A DNA stretch of 64,000 nt, taken from Tardibacter sp963781025 (GTDB lineage: Bacteria; Pseudomonadota; Alphaproteobacteria; Sphingomonadales; Sphingomonadaceae). Under the pieces are notes generated by a model that did no database searches, had not been told where the DNA came from, and saw nothing but the letters and a program-made list of their open reading frames with translations. The stretch lies in the NCBI GenBank assembly GCA_963781025.1, contig CAWADU010000003.1:744001-808000 (forward strand), written 5' to 3'. The first letter of the stretch is position 1. Every line of letters starts with the position of its first letter. Shown here in pieces: positions 9,474-18,291 of this stretch. A program made the position numbers and the translations under genes.

Positions 9474-10854
9474 AGTGCTGATCGTCGACGACGAAACCGA
9501 CATTCGTGATCTTGTTGCCGGCGTGTTGGAGGACGAAGGGTATCAGACGCGCGGCGCGGCCAACAGCGACGAGGCGCTGACCGCGCTCTCCGACAGACGC
9601 CCTTCGCTTGTGCTGCTCGATGTGTGGCTTCACGGTTCGAAGCTCGATGGTCTTGATCTGCTCGTCGAGATCAAACGCCGCGACCCAACCCTGCCGGTGG
9701 TGGTCATCTCGGGGCATGGCAATATCGAAACCGCAGTCACTGCTATCAAGCTGGGCGCTTCTGATTTTCTCGAAAAACCATTTGAAGCCAATCAATTGGT
9801 TCTCGTTGTTGCGCGCGCGACTGAAACCGATCGGCTACGGCGGGAAAATGAAACCCTGCGGACCAAGATGGGCCTGGACGAAGAACTGACCGGTAATTCG
9901 GCGGCCATCAACAATGTTCGCGCGACCCTGAAACGGGTTGCGGCAACTGGAAGCAGGGTGCTCATCACAGGGCCGGCGGGCGCGGGAAAGGAAGTGGCCG
10001 CGCGCCTGCTTCATCAATGGAGCGCGCGTGCCAACGGCCCGTTTATCGTGGTTTCGGCCGCCCGGATGGATCCGGAGCGCGTCGAAGAGGAGTTGTTTGG
10101 CACTGAACAGGGCGGGGAGCTTCTGCGTCCCGGATTGCTCGAACAAGCCCATGGGGGCACGCTGTTTCTGGATGAAGTAGCGGACATGCCCATCACTACG
10201 CAGGGAAAGATCCTTCGCGTGATGACCGAACAGACGTTTTCCCGTATCGGCGGCAACCGGCTGGTCAAAGTCGACGTGCGCGTGGTGTCGGCCACGGCCC
10301 GTGACCTTCAGGAGGAAATCGTCCACGGCCGTTTCCGCGAGGATTTGCTGTACCGCTTGAATGTTGTGCCGGTTCATCTGCCCGCGCTTGCCGAGCGCCG
10401 CGACGACATCATCCCGTTGATCGGGCATTTTCTCGCGCGCTATTCGGCCGAACGGCGAATTCAGGTTCCCGAACTGGCGAACGGCGCGGTTGCGGCCCTG
10501 CAGGCCTATGATTGGCCCGGCAACGTCCGGCAGCTTCGCAACCTTGTCGAACGGACCCTGATCCTTGCGCCGCCCGAGCGCCTTGGATGCATAGAAACGG
10601 ACCTTCTCCCCGACGAAATTGTGAAGGACCAGCAACGGCTCGCGCCTGAACAGACGGTCCGTTCGATCATAGCGACGCCGCTTCGGGAGGCGCGCGAAGC
10701 ATTTGAACGGGAATATCTGAAGGCGCAGATTCGCCGTTTTTCAGGAAACGTCTCCCGCACGGCCGCGTTCATTGGCATGGAACGGTCCGCGCTTCACCGC
10801 AAACTAAAGGCTCTCGGTCTTACGGAAAACGGTCGGGACGAGGAGCAGGAATAG
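9463..10854 (+). CDS. ntrX: Response regulator NtrX (atypical AAA+ domain)
   Basis: Partner of NtrY: receiver domain with Asp53, AAA+ central domain and Fis-type HTH (RTAAFIGMERSALHRKLKALG). ATG 9463 follows GGAGG. The central domain is degenerate as a sigma-54 activator: Walker A reads GPAGAGKE, and the segment where GAFTGA should lie reads ELFGTEQGGELLRPG, so the sigma-54 contact loop is absent. It is therefore more likely to act as a DNA-binding regulator with ordinary RNA polymerase. hfq follows after about 120 bp. Confidence 0.93.
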   Translation: MALEVLIVDDETDIRDLVAGVLEDEGYQTRGAANSDEALTALSDRRPSLVLLDVWLHGSKLDGLDLLVEIKRRDPTLPVVVISGHGNIETAVTAIKLGASDFLEKPFEANQLVLVVARATETDRLRRENETLRTKMGLDEELTGNSAAINNVRATLKRVAATGSRVLITGPAGAGKEVAARLLHQWSARANGPFIVVSAARMDPERVEEELFGTEQGGELLRPGLLEQAHGGTLFLDEVADMPITTQGKILRVMTEQTFSRIGGNRLVKVDVRVVSATARDLQEEIVHGRFREDLLYRLNVVPVHLPALAERRDDIIPLIGHFLARYSAERRIQVPELANGAVAALQAYDWPGNVRQLRNLVERTLILAPPERLGCIETDLLPDEIVKDQQRLAPEQTVRSIIATPLREAREAFEREYLKAQIRRFSGNVSRTAAFIGMERSALHRKLKALGLTENGRDEEQE

Positions 10855-10974
10855 CTTTCTTCGCGCTCGCAACATGATAATATGAGTCCCTTCGTCAGTG
10901 GGGCGGAGGGGACGTCGCCGATTTACGGCGCAATCGCGGGCCAGTGTAGCCCGCCAACAACAGGAGCCTTAATT

Positions 10975-11220
10975 ATGGCCGATAAGTCTAATAATCTGCA
11001 GGACATTTTCCTCAATACCCTCCGCAAGACCAAGACGCCCGTGACAATGTTTCTTGTCAACGGGGTGAAACTTCAGGGCGTGATCACCTGGTTTGACAAT
11101 TTTTCGGTGTTGTTGCGCCGCGACGGGCATTCACAGCTTGTCTATAAGCACGCCATTTCCACGGTCATGCCGGCCAATCCGATCAACCTTGCTGAGATCG
11201 ACAGCAAGGACGACGATTGA
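10975..11220 (+). CDS. hfq: RNA chaperone Hfq
   Basis: 81 residues with the full Hfq core: NLQDIFLNTLRKTKTPVTMFLVNG (Sm1) and the Sm2 signature YKHAIST, ending in a short acidic tail. It forms the hexameric ring that pairs small RNAs with mRNAs. ATG 10975 is preceded by CAGGAG at good distance, so longer in-frame starts upstream are rejected. hflX starts on a TTG that overlaps the hfq stop. Confidence 0.97.
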   Translation: MADKSNNLQDIFLNTLRKTKTPVTMFLVNGVKLQGVITWFDNFSVLLRRDGHSQLVYKHAISTVMPANPINLAEIDSKDDD

Positions 11221-12539
11221 ACGACATCACCGTTGCCCGCGCCGATGACGCCGGCATAGCGCGGGGAGCCCGCGCCCTTGTCATCGTACCCGAATTCGGG
11301 GGCACGAACCGGCGTTCGGGTGAAGCAAAGCTTGAAGAGGCAGTCGGCCTTGCCGCGGCAATTTCGCTAGAGGTTGCCGGACGGGAGGTCGTGCGCGTAC
11401 GTGCGCCGCGTCCAGCGACGCTTTTCGGATCCGGCCAGGTCGAAAAGCTCGCTGCGGCTGTCGCGGCCCATGAAGCCCAACTGGCTATCATCGACGGTCC
11501 TGTAACGCCGATCCAGCAACGAAACCTCGAAAAAGCCTTGGGCGCGAAGGTAATCGACCGTACCGGCCTGATTCTTGAAATCTTCGGTGAGCGCGCGGCC
11601 ACGAAGGAAGGCGCGCTGCAGGTGGAACTTGCGCATCTGGATTATCAGGCGGGCCGTCTCGTTCGCTCATGGACTCACCTTGAGCGTCAGCGGGGCGGCT
11701 TCGGCTTCCTTGGCGGTCCTGGTGAAACCCAGATCGAGACGGACCGTCGACTGATCCGGGAGCGGATGGCCAAACTCCGCCGCGAACTGGAAGCAGTCAA
11801 GCGGACACGTACCTTGCACAGGTCGCGACGCCAGCGGGCACCGTGGCCGGTGGTCGCTCTTGTCGGGTACACAAACGCAGGGAAATCAACGCTTTTCAAT
11901 CGCTTGACGGGGTCTGACGTCATGGCGGAAGATCTGTTGTTTGCCACGCTTGATCCAACGTTGCGGGCTATTCGCATTCCAGGGCATGAGAAGGTGATGC
12001 TTTCGGATACGGTCGGGTTCGTGTCCGACCTGCCGACCGAATTGGTCGCCGCCTTTCGCGCCACGCTTGAAGAGGTGCTCACCGCCGATATCATCGTGCA
12101 TGTCAGGGACCTGTCTCATCCCCACAGCGAGGCGCAGGCCGCGGACGTTACCGATGTTTTGTCCACCCTGGGAATATCGACCGGCGGCGCCGATGCCGTC
12201 CCGACGCTGGAAGCATGGAACAAGATCGACTTGCTGGCTGGCGATCGGCGGGCCGCGGTTGTCGCCGAGGCCGAGAGACGGGACGATGTCGTAGCGCTAT
12301 CGGCCTTGACCGGGGAGGGGACCGACCGGCTCGTTCAGGCGATAGCGGACCGACTGACGGCTGCGACCCGTGTCTATCGGTTCCGGCTTCCCGCCATGGA
12401 TGGAGCGGGCATAGCCTGGCTTCGCGCGCATGGTACGGTGATAAACGAAGAAATCGGCGCGGAAGGCACTGAACGCATTCTCGACGTCCGCTTGCAGGAT
12501 GCTGACAAGCAACGGTTTAATAGCCGCCAAGGCTTCTGA
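11217..12539 (+). CDS. hflX: Ribosome-associated GTPase HflX
   Basis: 440 residues: an N-terminal HflX domain (LVIVPEFG, FGSGQVEKLA, DRTGLILEIFGERA), a coiled-coil region with GGPGETQIETDRR, and a G domain with GYTNAGKSTLFN (G1), DTVGFVSDLP (G3) and NKID (G4). HflX splits or rescues stalled 70S ribosomes. TTG 11217 is used because it overlaps the hfq TGA and the homology reaches up to it. The hfq-hflX pair is the classic arrangement. Confidence 0.95.
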   Translation: MNDITVARADDAGIARGARALVIVPEFGGTNRRSGEAKLEEAVGLAAAISLEVAGREVVRVRAPRPATLFGSGQVEKLAAAVAAHEAQLAIIDGPVTPIQQRNLEKALGAKVIDRTGLILEIFGERAATKEGALQVELAHLDYQAGRLVRSWTHLERQRGGFGFLGGPGETQIETDRRLIRERMAKLRRELEAVKRTRTLHRSRRQRAPWPVVALVGYTNAGKSTLFNRLTGSDVMAEDLLFATLDPTLRAIRIPGHEKVMLSDTVGFVSDLPTELVAAFRATLEEVLTADIIVHVRDLSHPHSEAQAADVTDVLSTLGISTGGADAVPTLEAWNKIDLLAGDRRAAVVAEAERRDDVVALSALTGEGTDRLVQAIADRLTAATRVYRFRLPAMDGAGIAWLRAHGTVINEEIGAEGTERILDVRLQDADKQRFNSRQGF

Positions 12540-12584
12540 TTCATACGGTACAAAAGAAGAACATGTCCGCTTGGCGGGAAGGGG

Positions 12585-13358
12585 TTATTTCTGTTCCGTG
12601 CGCTTTGCCTCGTGCCAAAGCGCGTCTTTTTCTTCCAGTGATAGGGAAACGAACGCATCGCCGGCAATGGATTCCATTGCTTCAAATCGCCGGGTGAACT
12701 TGTCGTTGGCATGCCGCAAGGCTGTTTCGGCATGAATACCGAGATGACGACCGAGGTTTACGACGGCGAACAGCAGGTCGCCGAATTCCTCGACCCGGTG
12801 GTCATGGGATGCGGCGGCATCGAGTTCGGCCAGTTCTTCCAAAACCTTTGCTCTTGGACCTTTGGCGTCAGGCCAGTCGAAGCCGACCCGCGCCGCACGT
12901 TTTTGCAGCTTTTCCGCGCGCTTCAGGGCCGGAAGCGCCAATGCCACGCCGTCCAGCACGCCATGTTGTTCGGAGGATGCGCGTTCTTGAGCCTTGATGT
13001 TTTCCCAGCCGGACGAAGCGCCATTGCCGAAGACGTGCGGATGCCGGCGGATCATCTTTTCGGTAATGGTTTCTATGACGTCGGCCAGCGTGAACGCGCC
13101 AAGCTCTGATGCAAGCTGACTGTGATAGACGACCTGCAGCAGCAGATCGCCGAGTTCGTCCTTGAGGGCAGCGAGATCCTTGCGGTTGATCGCGTCGGCG
13201 ACCTCATAAGCTTCTTCGATGGTGTAAGGCGCGATGGACGCGAAATTCTGTTCCAGATCCCAGGGACAACCATTCTCCGGATCACGCAAGCGCCGCATTA
13301 CATCCGACAGGGGCGCTATATCGGCGGCAGGGGTGTCATTTTTCACGCGCGACAACAC
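12585..13358 (-). CDS. mazG: Nucleoside triphosphate pyrophosphohydrolase MazG
   Basis: Hydrolyses (d)NTPs to monophosphates plus PPi, housecleaning and tuning nucleotide/ppGpp pools. The 257-residue protein contains two MazG repeats; the N-terminal one shows GCPWDLEQ, TIEEAYEV and LKDELGDLLLQVV (the EExxE/ExxD metal motifs) and the C-terminal one VLEELAELDAA and RVEEFGDLLFA. The start is GTG 13358, with TTG 13355 as alternative. It converges on hflX with about 45 bp between them. Confidence 0.94.
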   Translation of the reverse strand: MLSRVKNDTPAADIAPLSDVMRRLRDPENGCPWDLEQNFASIAPYTIEEAYEVADAINRKDLAALKDELGDLLLQVVYHSQLASELGAFTLADVIETITEKMIRRHPHVFGNGASSGWENIKAQERASSEQHGVLDGVALALPALKRAEKLQKRAARVGFDWPDAKGPRAKVLEELAELDAAASHDHRVEEFGDLLFAVVNLGRHLGIHAETALRHANDKFTRRFEAMESIAGDAFVSLSLEEKDALWHEAKRTEQK

Positions 13359-13410
13359 TCCATTTTAGTCTGATAATATATATTATGTTAAATATAACGA
13401 GGATTAGAGT
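13359..13410 (-). promoter_or_regulatory. AT-rich mazG promoter region
   Basis: The sequence is strikingly AT-rich for this genome and includes the palindrome ATAATATATATTAT at about 13373-13386. It sits between the end of a small membrane protein gene and the mazG start, so it most probably houses the mazG promoter. Exact -35/-10 boxes cannot be fixed because several TATAAT-like hexamers overlap. Confidence 0.4.
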
Positions 13411-13587
13411 TCATAGACGAGGCCCCAGCAGCCAGGCCACCAGAAACGCCACGGCGAATATCGCTGCCCAGCCCAACCCCATTTGCAGCATCTGGCTTCG
13501 GTTCAGACGCCGAACGGCAAGCGCACTGCCGACGAGGATGAGTACCATCGCGCCATAGACAAGCCCGAGTGCTGGGTCGCCGATCAT
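13411..13587 (-). CDS. Small hydrophobic membrane protein (58 aa), function unknown
   Basis: ATG 13587 overlaps the stop of the MBL gene (ATGA), and the frame runs to TGA at 13411. The product has two predicted membrane helices, about residues 7-25 (GLVYGAMVLILVGSALAV) and 39-55 (GLGWAAIFAVAFLVAWLL), separated by a short basic loop (RRLNRSQ). The coupled start and full-length hydrophobic pattern make it likely to be real. It closes the metG-tatD-MBL operon. I do not recognise a family; by position it may match small membrane proteins next to PhnP-like hydrolases in related genomes. Confidence 0.65.
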   Translation of the reverse strand: MIGDPALGLVYGAMVLILVGSALAVRRLNRSQMLQMGLGWAAIFAVAFLVAWLLGPRL

Positions 13588-14351
13588 TTCAGATCCATCA
13601 CCATCCCATCATAACCCGGCACGACCGTATCGGGCAGCTCCTTGATGAGACTATCATAATCCATGGACTGATCCATGTGCGTCAGCACCGCCCTGCGTGG
13701 TGATACCTGACGAATCCAGTCCAGCGTCTGGGCAAGGTGCGGATGCGTTGGATGCGGGCGGCGTCGCAACGCATCGACTATCCATAGGTCGACGTGCTGA
13801 AACAAAGATACAGAATGCTCCGGTAACTCATTGAGATCAGTAGAATATGCGGCTGAGCGTGAGCGATGGTCGAACCGCAAACCCGCCGACGTAATCGTCC
13901 CATGTGGCTGATCCGTGACCCGAATGCGCAACGGACCAAGCACGAATTCGTCCGGCAGATCATGGCCCTTCACGGATGGCGGATAGCCATCCTTGCCCTC
14001 GAAGGCATATTCGAACCGCGTCCGCAGCGATTGGAGAGCCGGTGGCCGCGCATAGACATTCACCGCTTTCCCATGAACATGATAAAGTTGCCGCAGGTCG
14101 TCGATCCCGTGGCAATGGTCGGCGTGATCATGAGTATAAATAACTGCATCTAACCACCTGATATCATTAGCCAAAAGCTGCTCGCGCATGTCTGGACCCG
14201 TATCCACCAGAACGCGGTAGCCGTCGGCCTCAACCAGGATGGAAGCGCGCGTTCGGCGGTTCCTGGGGTTCAGCGGATCGCACACGCCCCAATCGTTGCC
14301 GATGCGCGGAACGCCTGATGACGTGCCGCAGCCCAGCAAGATGACCTTCAT
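13584..14351 (-). CDS. MBL-fold metal-dependent hydrolase (PhnP-like)
   Basis: 255 residues of the metallo-beta-lactamase superfamily, subgroup related to PhnP/RNase Z-type phosphodiesterases. It opens with MKVILLGCGTSSGVPRIG and has the metal motif THDHADH (His74, His76, Asp78, His79) followed by GIDDLRQL. Further conserved pieces are YSTDLN and LTHMDQSMDY near the C-terminus. The substrate is unknown; a cyclic nucleotide or phosphodiester is likely. The start overlaps the tatD stop, placing it in the tatD operon. Confidence 0.88.
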   Translation of the reverse strand: MKVILLGCGTSSGVPRIGNDWGVCDPLNPRNRRTRASILVEADGYRVLVDTGPDMREQLLANDIRWLDAVIYTHDHADHCHGIDDLRQLYHVHGKAVNVYARPPALQSLRTRFEYAFEGKDGYPPSVKGHDLPDEFVLGPLRIRVTDQPHGTITSAGLRFDHRSRSAAYSTDLNELPEHSVSLFQHVDLWIVDALRRRPHPTHPHLAQTLDWIRQVSPRRAVLTHMDQSMDYDSLIKELPDTVVPGYDGMVMDLK

Positions 14352-15142
14352 CAGCTTCGCGGCTCCGTCGGTCGCGCTTTGGCGAACAGGCGATAGAAAT
14401 TATCGGCTATCTGCTGTTGCAGCGCTTCCACATCGTCGCCGCGTAACTGAGCGAGGAAACGAGCGGTGTGGACGACATAGGCCGGCTCGCAAGGTTTTCC
14501 CCGCATGGGAACGGGCGAAAGGAACGGCGAGTCCGTCTCGATCAGTAGCCGGTCCGCGGGCAGCCTCGCCGCGATAGCCTGAAGGTCCTTGGCGTTCTTA
14601 AACGTCACGATACCGGATATGGAGATAAAAAGACCGAGTTCCAGAGCGATATGAGCGAAAGCTTCGCTCGCCGTGAAGCAGTGGATGACGCCGGAAAAAG
14701 CGCCCTTCCCCATTTCTTCGGTGAGGATCGAAGCGGTGTCGTCTTCGGCATCGCGGGTGTGGACGATCACCGGAAAGCCGGTTTCACGCGCGGCGGCAAT
14801 ATGCGCCCGAAAGCTCGCCTGCTGGCGCGCGTGATCGCTGTGGTCGTAATAATAGTCGAGGCCGGTCTCGCCGATGCCGACCACGCGCGGATGGCGGGCG
14901 GCTTCGACCAAGCGCGCGGTGCCTATGTCGACATGTTCGTCAGCCTCATGCGGATGAATGCCGACGCTCGCCCAGACATCGGTTTCGCGTTCAGCGACCG
15001 CGATGACATCTCCCCATTCACGCTCTCGGGTGGAGATGTTGAGCATGCCCGTCACACCTGCGGCACGGGCGCGGGCAAGAACGCCTGGCTGATCTTCGAC
15101 CAGTCCTTTGTAATTCAGGTGGCAATGGCTATCGACGAGCAT
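14351..15142 (-). CDS. tatD: TatD-family metal-dependent DNase
   Basis: 263 residues, TIM-barrel metallohydrolase. Conserved parts are LVDSHCHLNY at the N-terminus, SVGIHPHE, VVGIGETGLDYYYD, PVIVHTRDAE, GVIHCFTAS and LLIETDSPFLSP. It hydrolyses DNA ends and is linked to DNA repair or quality control. The ATG shares a base with the metG stop, so translation is coupled. Confidence 0.94.
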   Translation of the reverse strand: MLVDSHCHLNYKGLVEDQPGVLARARAAGVTGMLNISTREREWGDVIAVAERETDVWASVGIHPHEADEHVDIGTARLVEAARHPRVVGIGETGLDYYYDHSDHARQQASFRAHIAAARETGFPVIVHTRDAEDDTASILTEEMGKGAFSGVIHCFTASEAFAHIALELGLFISISGIVTFKNAKDLQAIAARLPADRLLIETDSPFLSPVPMRGKPCEPAYVVHTARFLAQLRGDDVEALQQQIADNFYRLFAKARPTEPRS

Positions 15143-16668
15143 CAGGCACTTTCATCCACCCATCTCGGGAAGACGCCCTGCGGCGGCGGCAGTTCCAGAC
15201 CGGGCGCCAACGGCCTGGCGAGGGCAGCGAAATCGCGGGCGTTCGCCCCCTGCCCGAGTTGATCGAGCAGCGTGTCGGACGCTTCCGGCACCGCCCAGCG
15301 GGTCAGGATCGCCAACACGCGGACCGCCTCGGCCGTGTGATAGAGGATCGTGTCGGCACGCGCCGGATCGGTCTTCCGCACGGTCCAGGGCGCCTGATCG
15401 GCGAAATATTTGTTGGCATCGAAAATGCCATTCCAGATCGCCTCGAGCGCCTTGTGCGGCGCGATCTCGTCCATCGCCCGCGCAACCTCGTCACGGATTG
15501 ACAGCACGGAGAAGGCGGCTTCGTCGCCGAGCTCCGGCGCTGGCACCCGCCCGCCGCAGTTCTTGGCGATCATCGACAGGCAGCGTTGCGCCAGATTGCC
15601 AAAGCTGTTCGCAAGATCGGCATTCGACCGATTGACAATCGCTTCATGGCTGTAGGTTCCATCCTGGCCGAAGGGAACTTCGCGCAGCAGGAAATAGCGC
15701 AATTGGTCGACGCCATAGGTCTTCGCCATCTCCAGCGGATCGACGACGTTGCCGACCGACTTGGACATTTTTTCCCCACGGTTGAGGACGAAGCCATGGC
15801 CGAACACTTTTTTCGGCAGTGGCAATCCCGCCGACATCAGGAATGCAGGCCAGTAGACAGCGTGGAAGCGGACGATATCCTTGCCGATGATGTGAAGATC
15901 AGCCGGCCAGAACTTCATGTAACCATCTGAATTACAATCAGGATATCCAAGACCAGTCAGATAGTTGGTGAGTGCGTCCACCCATACATACATGACATGG
16001 CCGGGGCTGCCGGGGACGGGCACGCCCCAATCGAAGCTCGTCCGCGAAATCGACAGATCGGAAAGTCCGCCCCGAATGAAGCTCATCGCTTCATTTCGCC
16101 TGCTATCGGGCTGAACGAAATCGGGATTTTTCTCATAATGCTCGATCAGGCGGTCGGCGTAGGCCGACAGGCGGAAAAACCAGCTTTCCTCCACCGTCCA
16201 TTCTACCGGCGTGCCCTGCGGAGAGAGCCTTGCCCCCTCTTCCCCTTCAACAAGCTCCTTTTCCTCATAAAAAGCTTCGTCGCGGACCGAGTACCAGCCT
16301 TCGTAGCGGCCCAGGTAAATGTCGCCGTTTGCCTTCATCGCCTCCCATAGCGCCTGCGATGCCTTGTAGTGCGCGGGCTCCGTTGTACGGATAAAACGAT
16401 CATAAGAAATGTTAAGAGCATCATCCATTGCACTGAAATTTAACGATATTTCATCTGCAAGATCGCGCGGTTCGCGGTTCTGGTTGCGGGCGGCCTGCGC
16501 CATCTTCAGGCCATGTTCGTCCGTCCCCGTCATGAAGAAAACGTCGCGTCCGGCAAGGCGGTGGTAACGCGCTATGGCGTCGGTCGCGATCACTTCATAA
16601 GCATGGCCAATGTGCGGACGGCCATTGGCATAGGCGATGGCGGTGGTGATGAAAAACGGCTCAGCCAT
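15142..16668 (-). CDS. metG: Methionyl-tRNA synthetase
   Basis: 508-residue class I synthetase. The HIGH motif is HIGH (19-22) and KMSKS lies at 300-304; TGTDEHGLKMAQAA and the WPADLHIIGKDIVRFH block are also diagnostic. It lacks the four-cysteine zinc knuckle and the C-terminal EMAP-like domain of the E. coli enzyme, matching the short alphaproteobacterial type. ATG 16668 is the homology-supported start and overlaps holB by eight bases; the longer upstream frame is rejected. Confidence 0.96.
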   Translation of the reverse strand: MAEPFFITTAIAYANGRPHIGHAYEVIATDAIARYHRLAGRDVFFMTGTDEHGLKMAQAARNQNREPRDLADEISLNFSAMDDALNISYDRFIRTTEPAHYKASQALWEAMKANGDIYLGRYEGWYSVRDEAFYEEKELVEGEEGARLSPQGTPVEWTVEESWFFRLSAYADRLIEHYEKNPDFVQPDSRRNEAMSFIRGGLSDLSISRTSFDWGVPVPGSPGHVMYVWVDALTNYLTGLGYPDCNSDGYMKFWPADLHIIGKDIVRFHAVYWPAFLMSAGLPLPKKVFGHGFVLNRGEKMSKSVGNVVDPLEMAKTYGVDQLRYFLLREVPFGQDGTYSHEAIVNRSNADLANSFGNLAQRCLSMIAKNCGGRVPAPELGDEAAFSVLSIRDEVARAMDEIAPHKALEAIWNGIFDANKYFADQAPWTVRKTDPARADTILYHTAEAVRVLAILTRWAVPEASDTLLDQLGQGANARDFAALARPLAPGLELPPPQGVFPRWVDESA

Positions 16669-17656
16669 AAAGGGAGGGTTCTGATTCCGGTGCAAGATCG
16701 AGCGCCGCGAGCATCCCGGCCAGCTCGAAGACGACACTCTGGGGGTCGAGCGAGAGCGGAACCGCACTCGCAGCCAGGTCGCGCGCCTTCTCCCACAGCG
16801 CCAGGGCATGTGCAAGCGCGCCGCCGGTCATCGCCTTTGTCCTATGGGCTATTTGCGCGGGAGCAAGTTCGAGAAACGCCTCATAGCGCGCCTGCGCCGC
16901 CTTCAGCGCAAGCGATTTCGCCAGGGCGATCTGGGCGCGAACAGCGTGCGTCCCCCTACCCTCGATGCTCCCGATGGCGGCGGTCAATCCGCCGATGTCG
17001 AGCCCGGCATAGCGCAGCGCCCGCCCTGGCACGCCTTCAGCGACCCGGACCAGCGCCGCCCGTTCCTCACCGGGGAGGTCCGGGCGTTCAGCGGCGATGA
17101 CCCGGTCCACCTCATCGTCGTCGAGCGGTTGGAACCGCATCATCCGGCAGCGCGAGCGAATGGTCGGCAGCAGACGCCCCGGGGCATGGCTGACCAGCAG
17201 GAAAAGCGTCGATGGCGGCGGTTCCTCCAGGCTTTTCAGCAGGGCATTGGCGGCCGGGCGGGCAAGATCGTCGATCGCATCGACGATGATCGCGCGCCAC
17301 GGCGAGAGCGCCGGCGTGGATTGCAGCAGCGGCTGTAGCGCGCGCACTTGATCGACGGTGATGCCGGCCGCCAGATCTCCCGTGCGTTCGCGCACCTCGC
17401 GTTCCAGCACCCGCAGGTCCATGTGGCTGCCCGCCGCGATCAGCCGCGATGTCGGGTGCTCAGCCGAGACATCGAGAACGGCTTCATCAACAGCCGGTCC
17501 GGCCGAACTGGCGAGAATATGCTGAACCGCGGCATCCGCGAACCGGCGCTTGCCCAGTCCCTGAGGCCCGGCAAGCAGCCATGCATGCGGCATCCTGCCC
17601 GATCGCCAGGCACGGAGAAAGGCCGTCGCCTGTTCGCGATGGCCGGCAAGGCTCAC
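16661..17656 (-). CDS. holB: DNA polymerase III delta-prime subunit
   Basis: 331-residue clamp-loader component. It shows AGPQGLGKRRFA (P-loop position), a central IIVDAIDDLARPAANALLKSLEEPP (the conserved NALLKxLEEPP block) and LLPTIRSRC just after it, which carries the SRC sensor. The start is GTG 17656, overlapping the tmk stop. tmk-holB-metG-tatD is a conserved order in Sphingomonadales. Confidence 0.94.
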   Translation of the reverse strand: MSLAGHREQATAFLRAWRSGRMPHAWLLAGPQGLGKRRFADAAVQHILASSAGPAVDEAVLDVSAEHPTSRLIAAGSHMDLRVLEREVRERTGDLAAGITVDQVRALQPLLQSTPALSPWRAIIVDAIDDLARPAANALLKSLEEPPPSTLFLLVSHAPGRLLPTIRSRCRMMRFQPLDDDEVDRVIAAERPDLPGEERAALVRVAEGVPGRALRYAGLDIGGLTAAIGSIEGRGTHAVRAQIALAKSLALKAAQARYEAFLELAPAQIAHRTKAMTGGALAHALALWEKARDLAASAVPLSLDPQSVVFELAGMLAALDLAPESEPSLYG

Positions 17657-18279
17657 GGCAGCATTTCTGCGACCAGCGCCGCGACCCGCGCCGCCACCGT
17701 GTCCTGCGACCCCGATGCGTCGACAGCACGGCAGCGATGGGGCTCGGCCGCCAGACGTTCCCTGAAGGCAGCGTCGATGCGCTTGTGAAACGCCGCATCC
17801 CGCGCGCCGAAACGATCGGGTTTGCCATTGTCGCGTTGCGCCGCACGGGCGGCCGCCGCATCGATCCCAAGCGTCAGAACAAGCGTCATGTCTGGCCAGA
17901 GACCGCCCGAGGCGACGTCATGCAGATGGATGAGCGTCTCTTCCCCCACCCCGTCCGGGCCGCCCTGATAGGCCAATGTCGAATCCAGGAAGCGGTCGCA
18001 AATGACCCATTTCCCGGCATCGAGCGCGGGACGGATCAGCCGCGCCACATGATCGGCGCGCGCCGCCACGACCAGCAGCGCTTCGGTCGTCACCGTCCAG
18101 CGATCATCAGCCCCCCGAAGCAGCAGCTCACGGATCGCTTCCGCGCCTGGCGTACCGCCGGGCTCACGAGTGACGACGACGTCCACGCCCTGTCCGGTCA
18201 GCCATTCGCCGAGCAGCCGGGCCTGGGTGGATTTTCCCACCCCTTCCCCGCCTTCGAGCGTGATCAGCCTGCCTGCCAC
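17653..18279 (-). CDS. tmk: Thymidylate kinase
   Basis: 208 residues, dTMP to dTDP. The P-loop is GGEGVGKST, followed by the DR[E/Y] motif variant TREPGGTPGAEAIR, and CDRFLDSTLAYQG. The start is GTG 18279, twelve bases downstream of the dacA stop in the same operon. Confidence 0.95.
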   Translation of the reverse strand: MAGRLITLEGGEGVGKSTQARLLGEWLTGQGVDVVVTREPGGTPGAEAIRELLLRGADDRWTVTTEALLVVAARADHVARLIRPALDAGKWVICDRFLDSTLAYQGGPDGVGEETLIHLHDVASGGLWPDMTLVLTLGIDAAAARAAQRDNGKPDRFGARDAAFHKRIDAAFRERLAAEPHRCRAVDASGSQDTVAARVAALVAEMLP

Positions 18280-18291
18280 ACCCGGTAGCGC

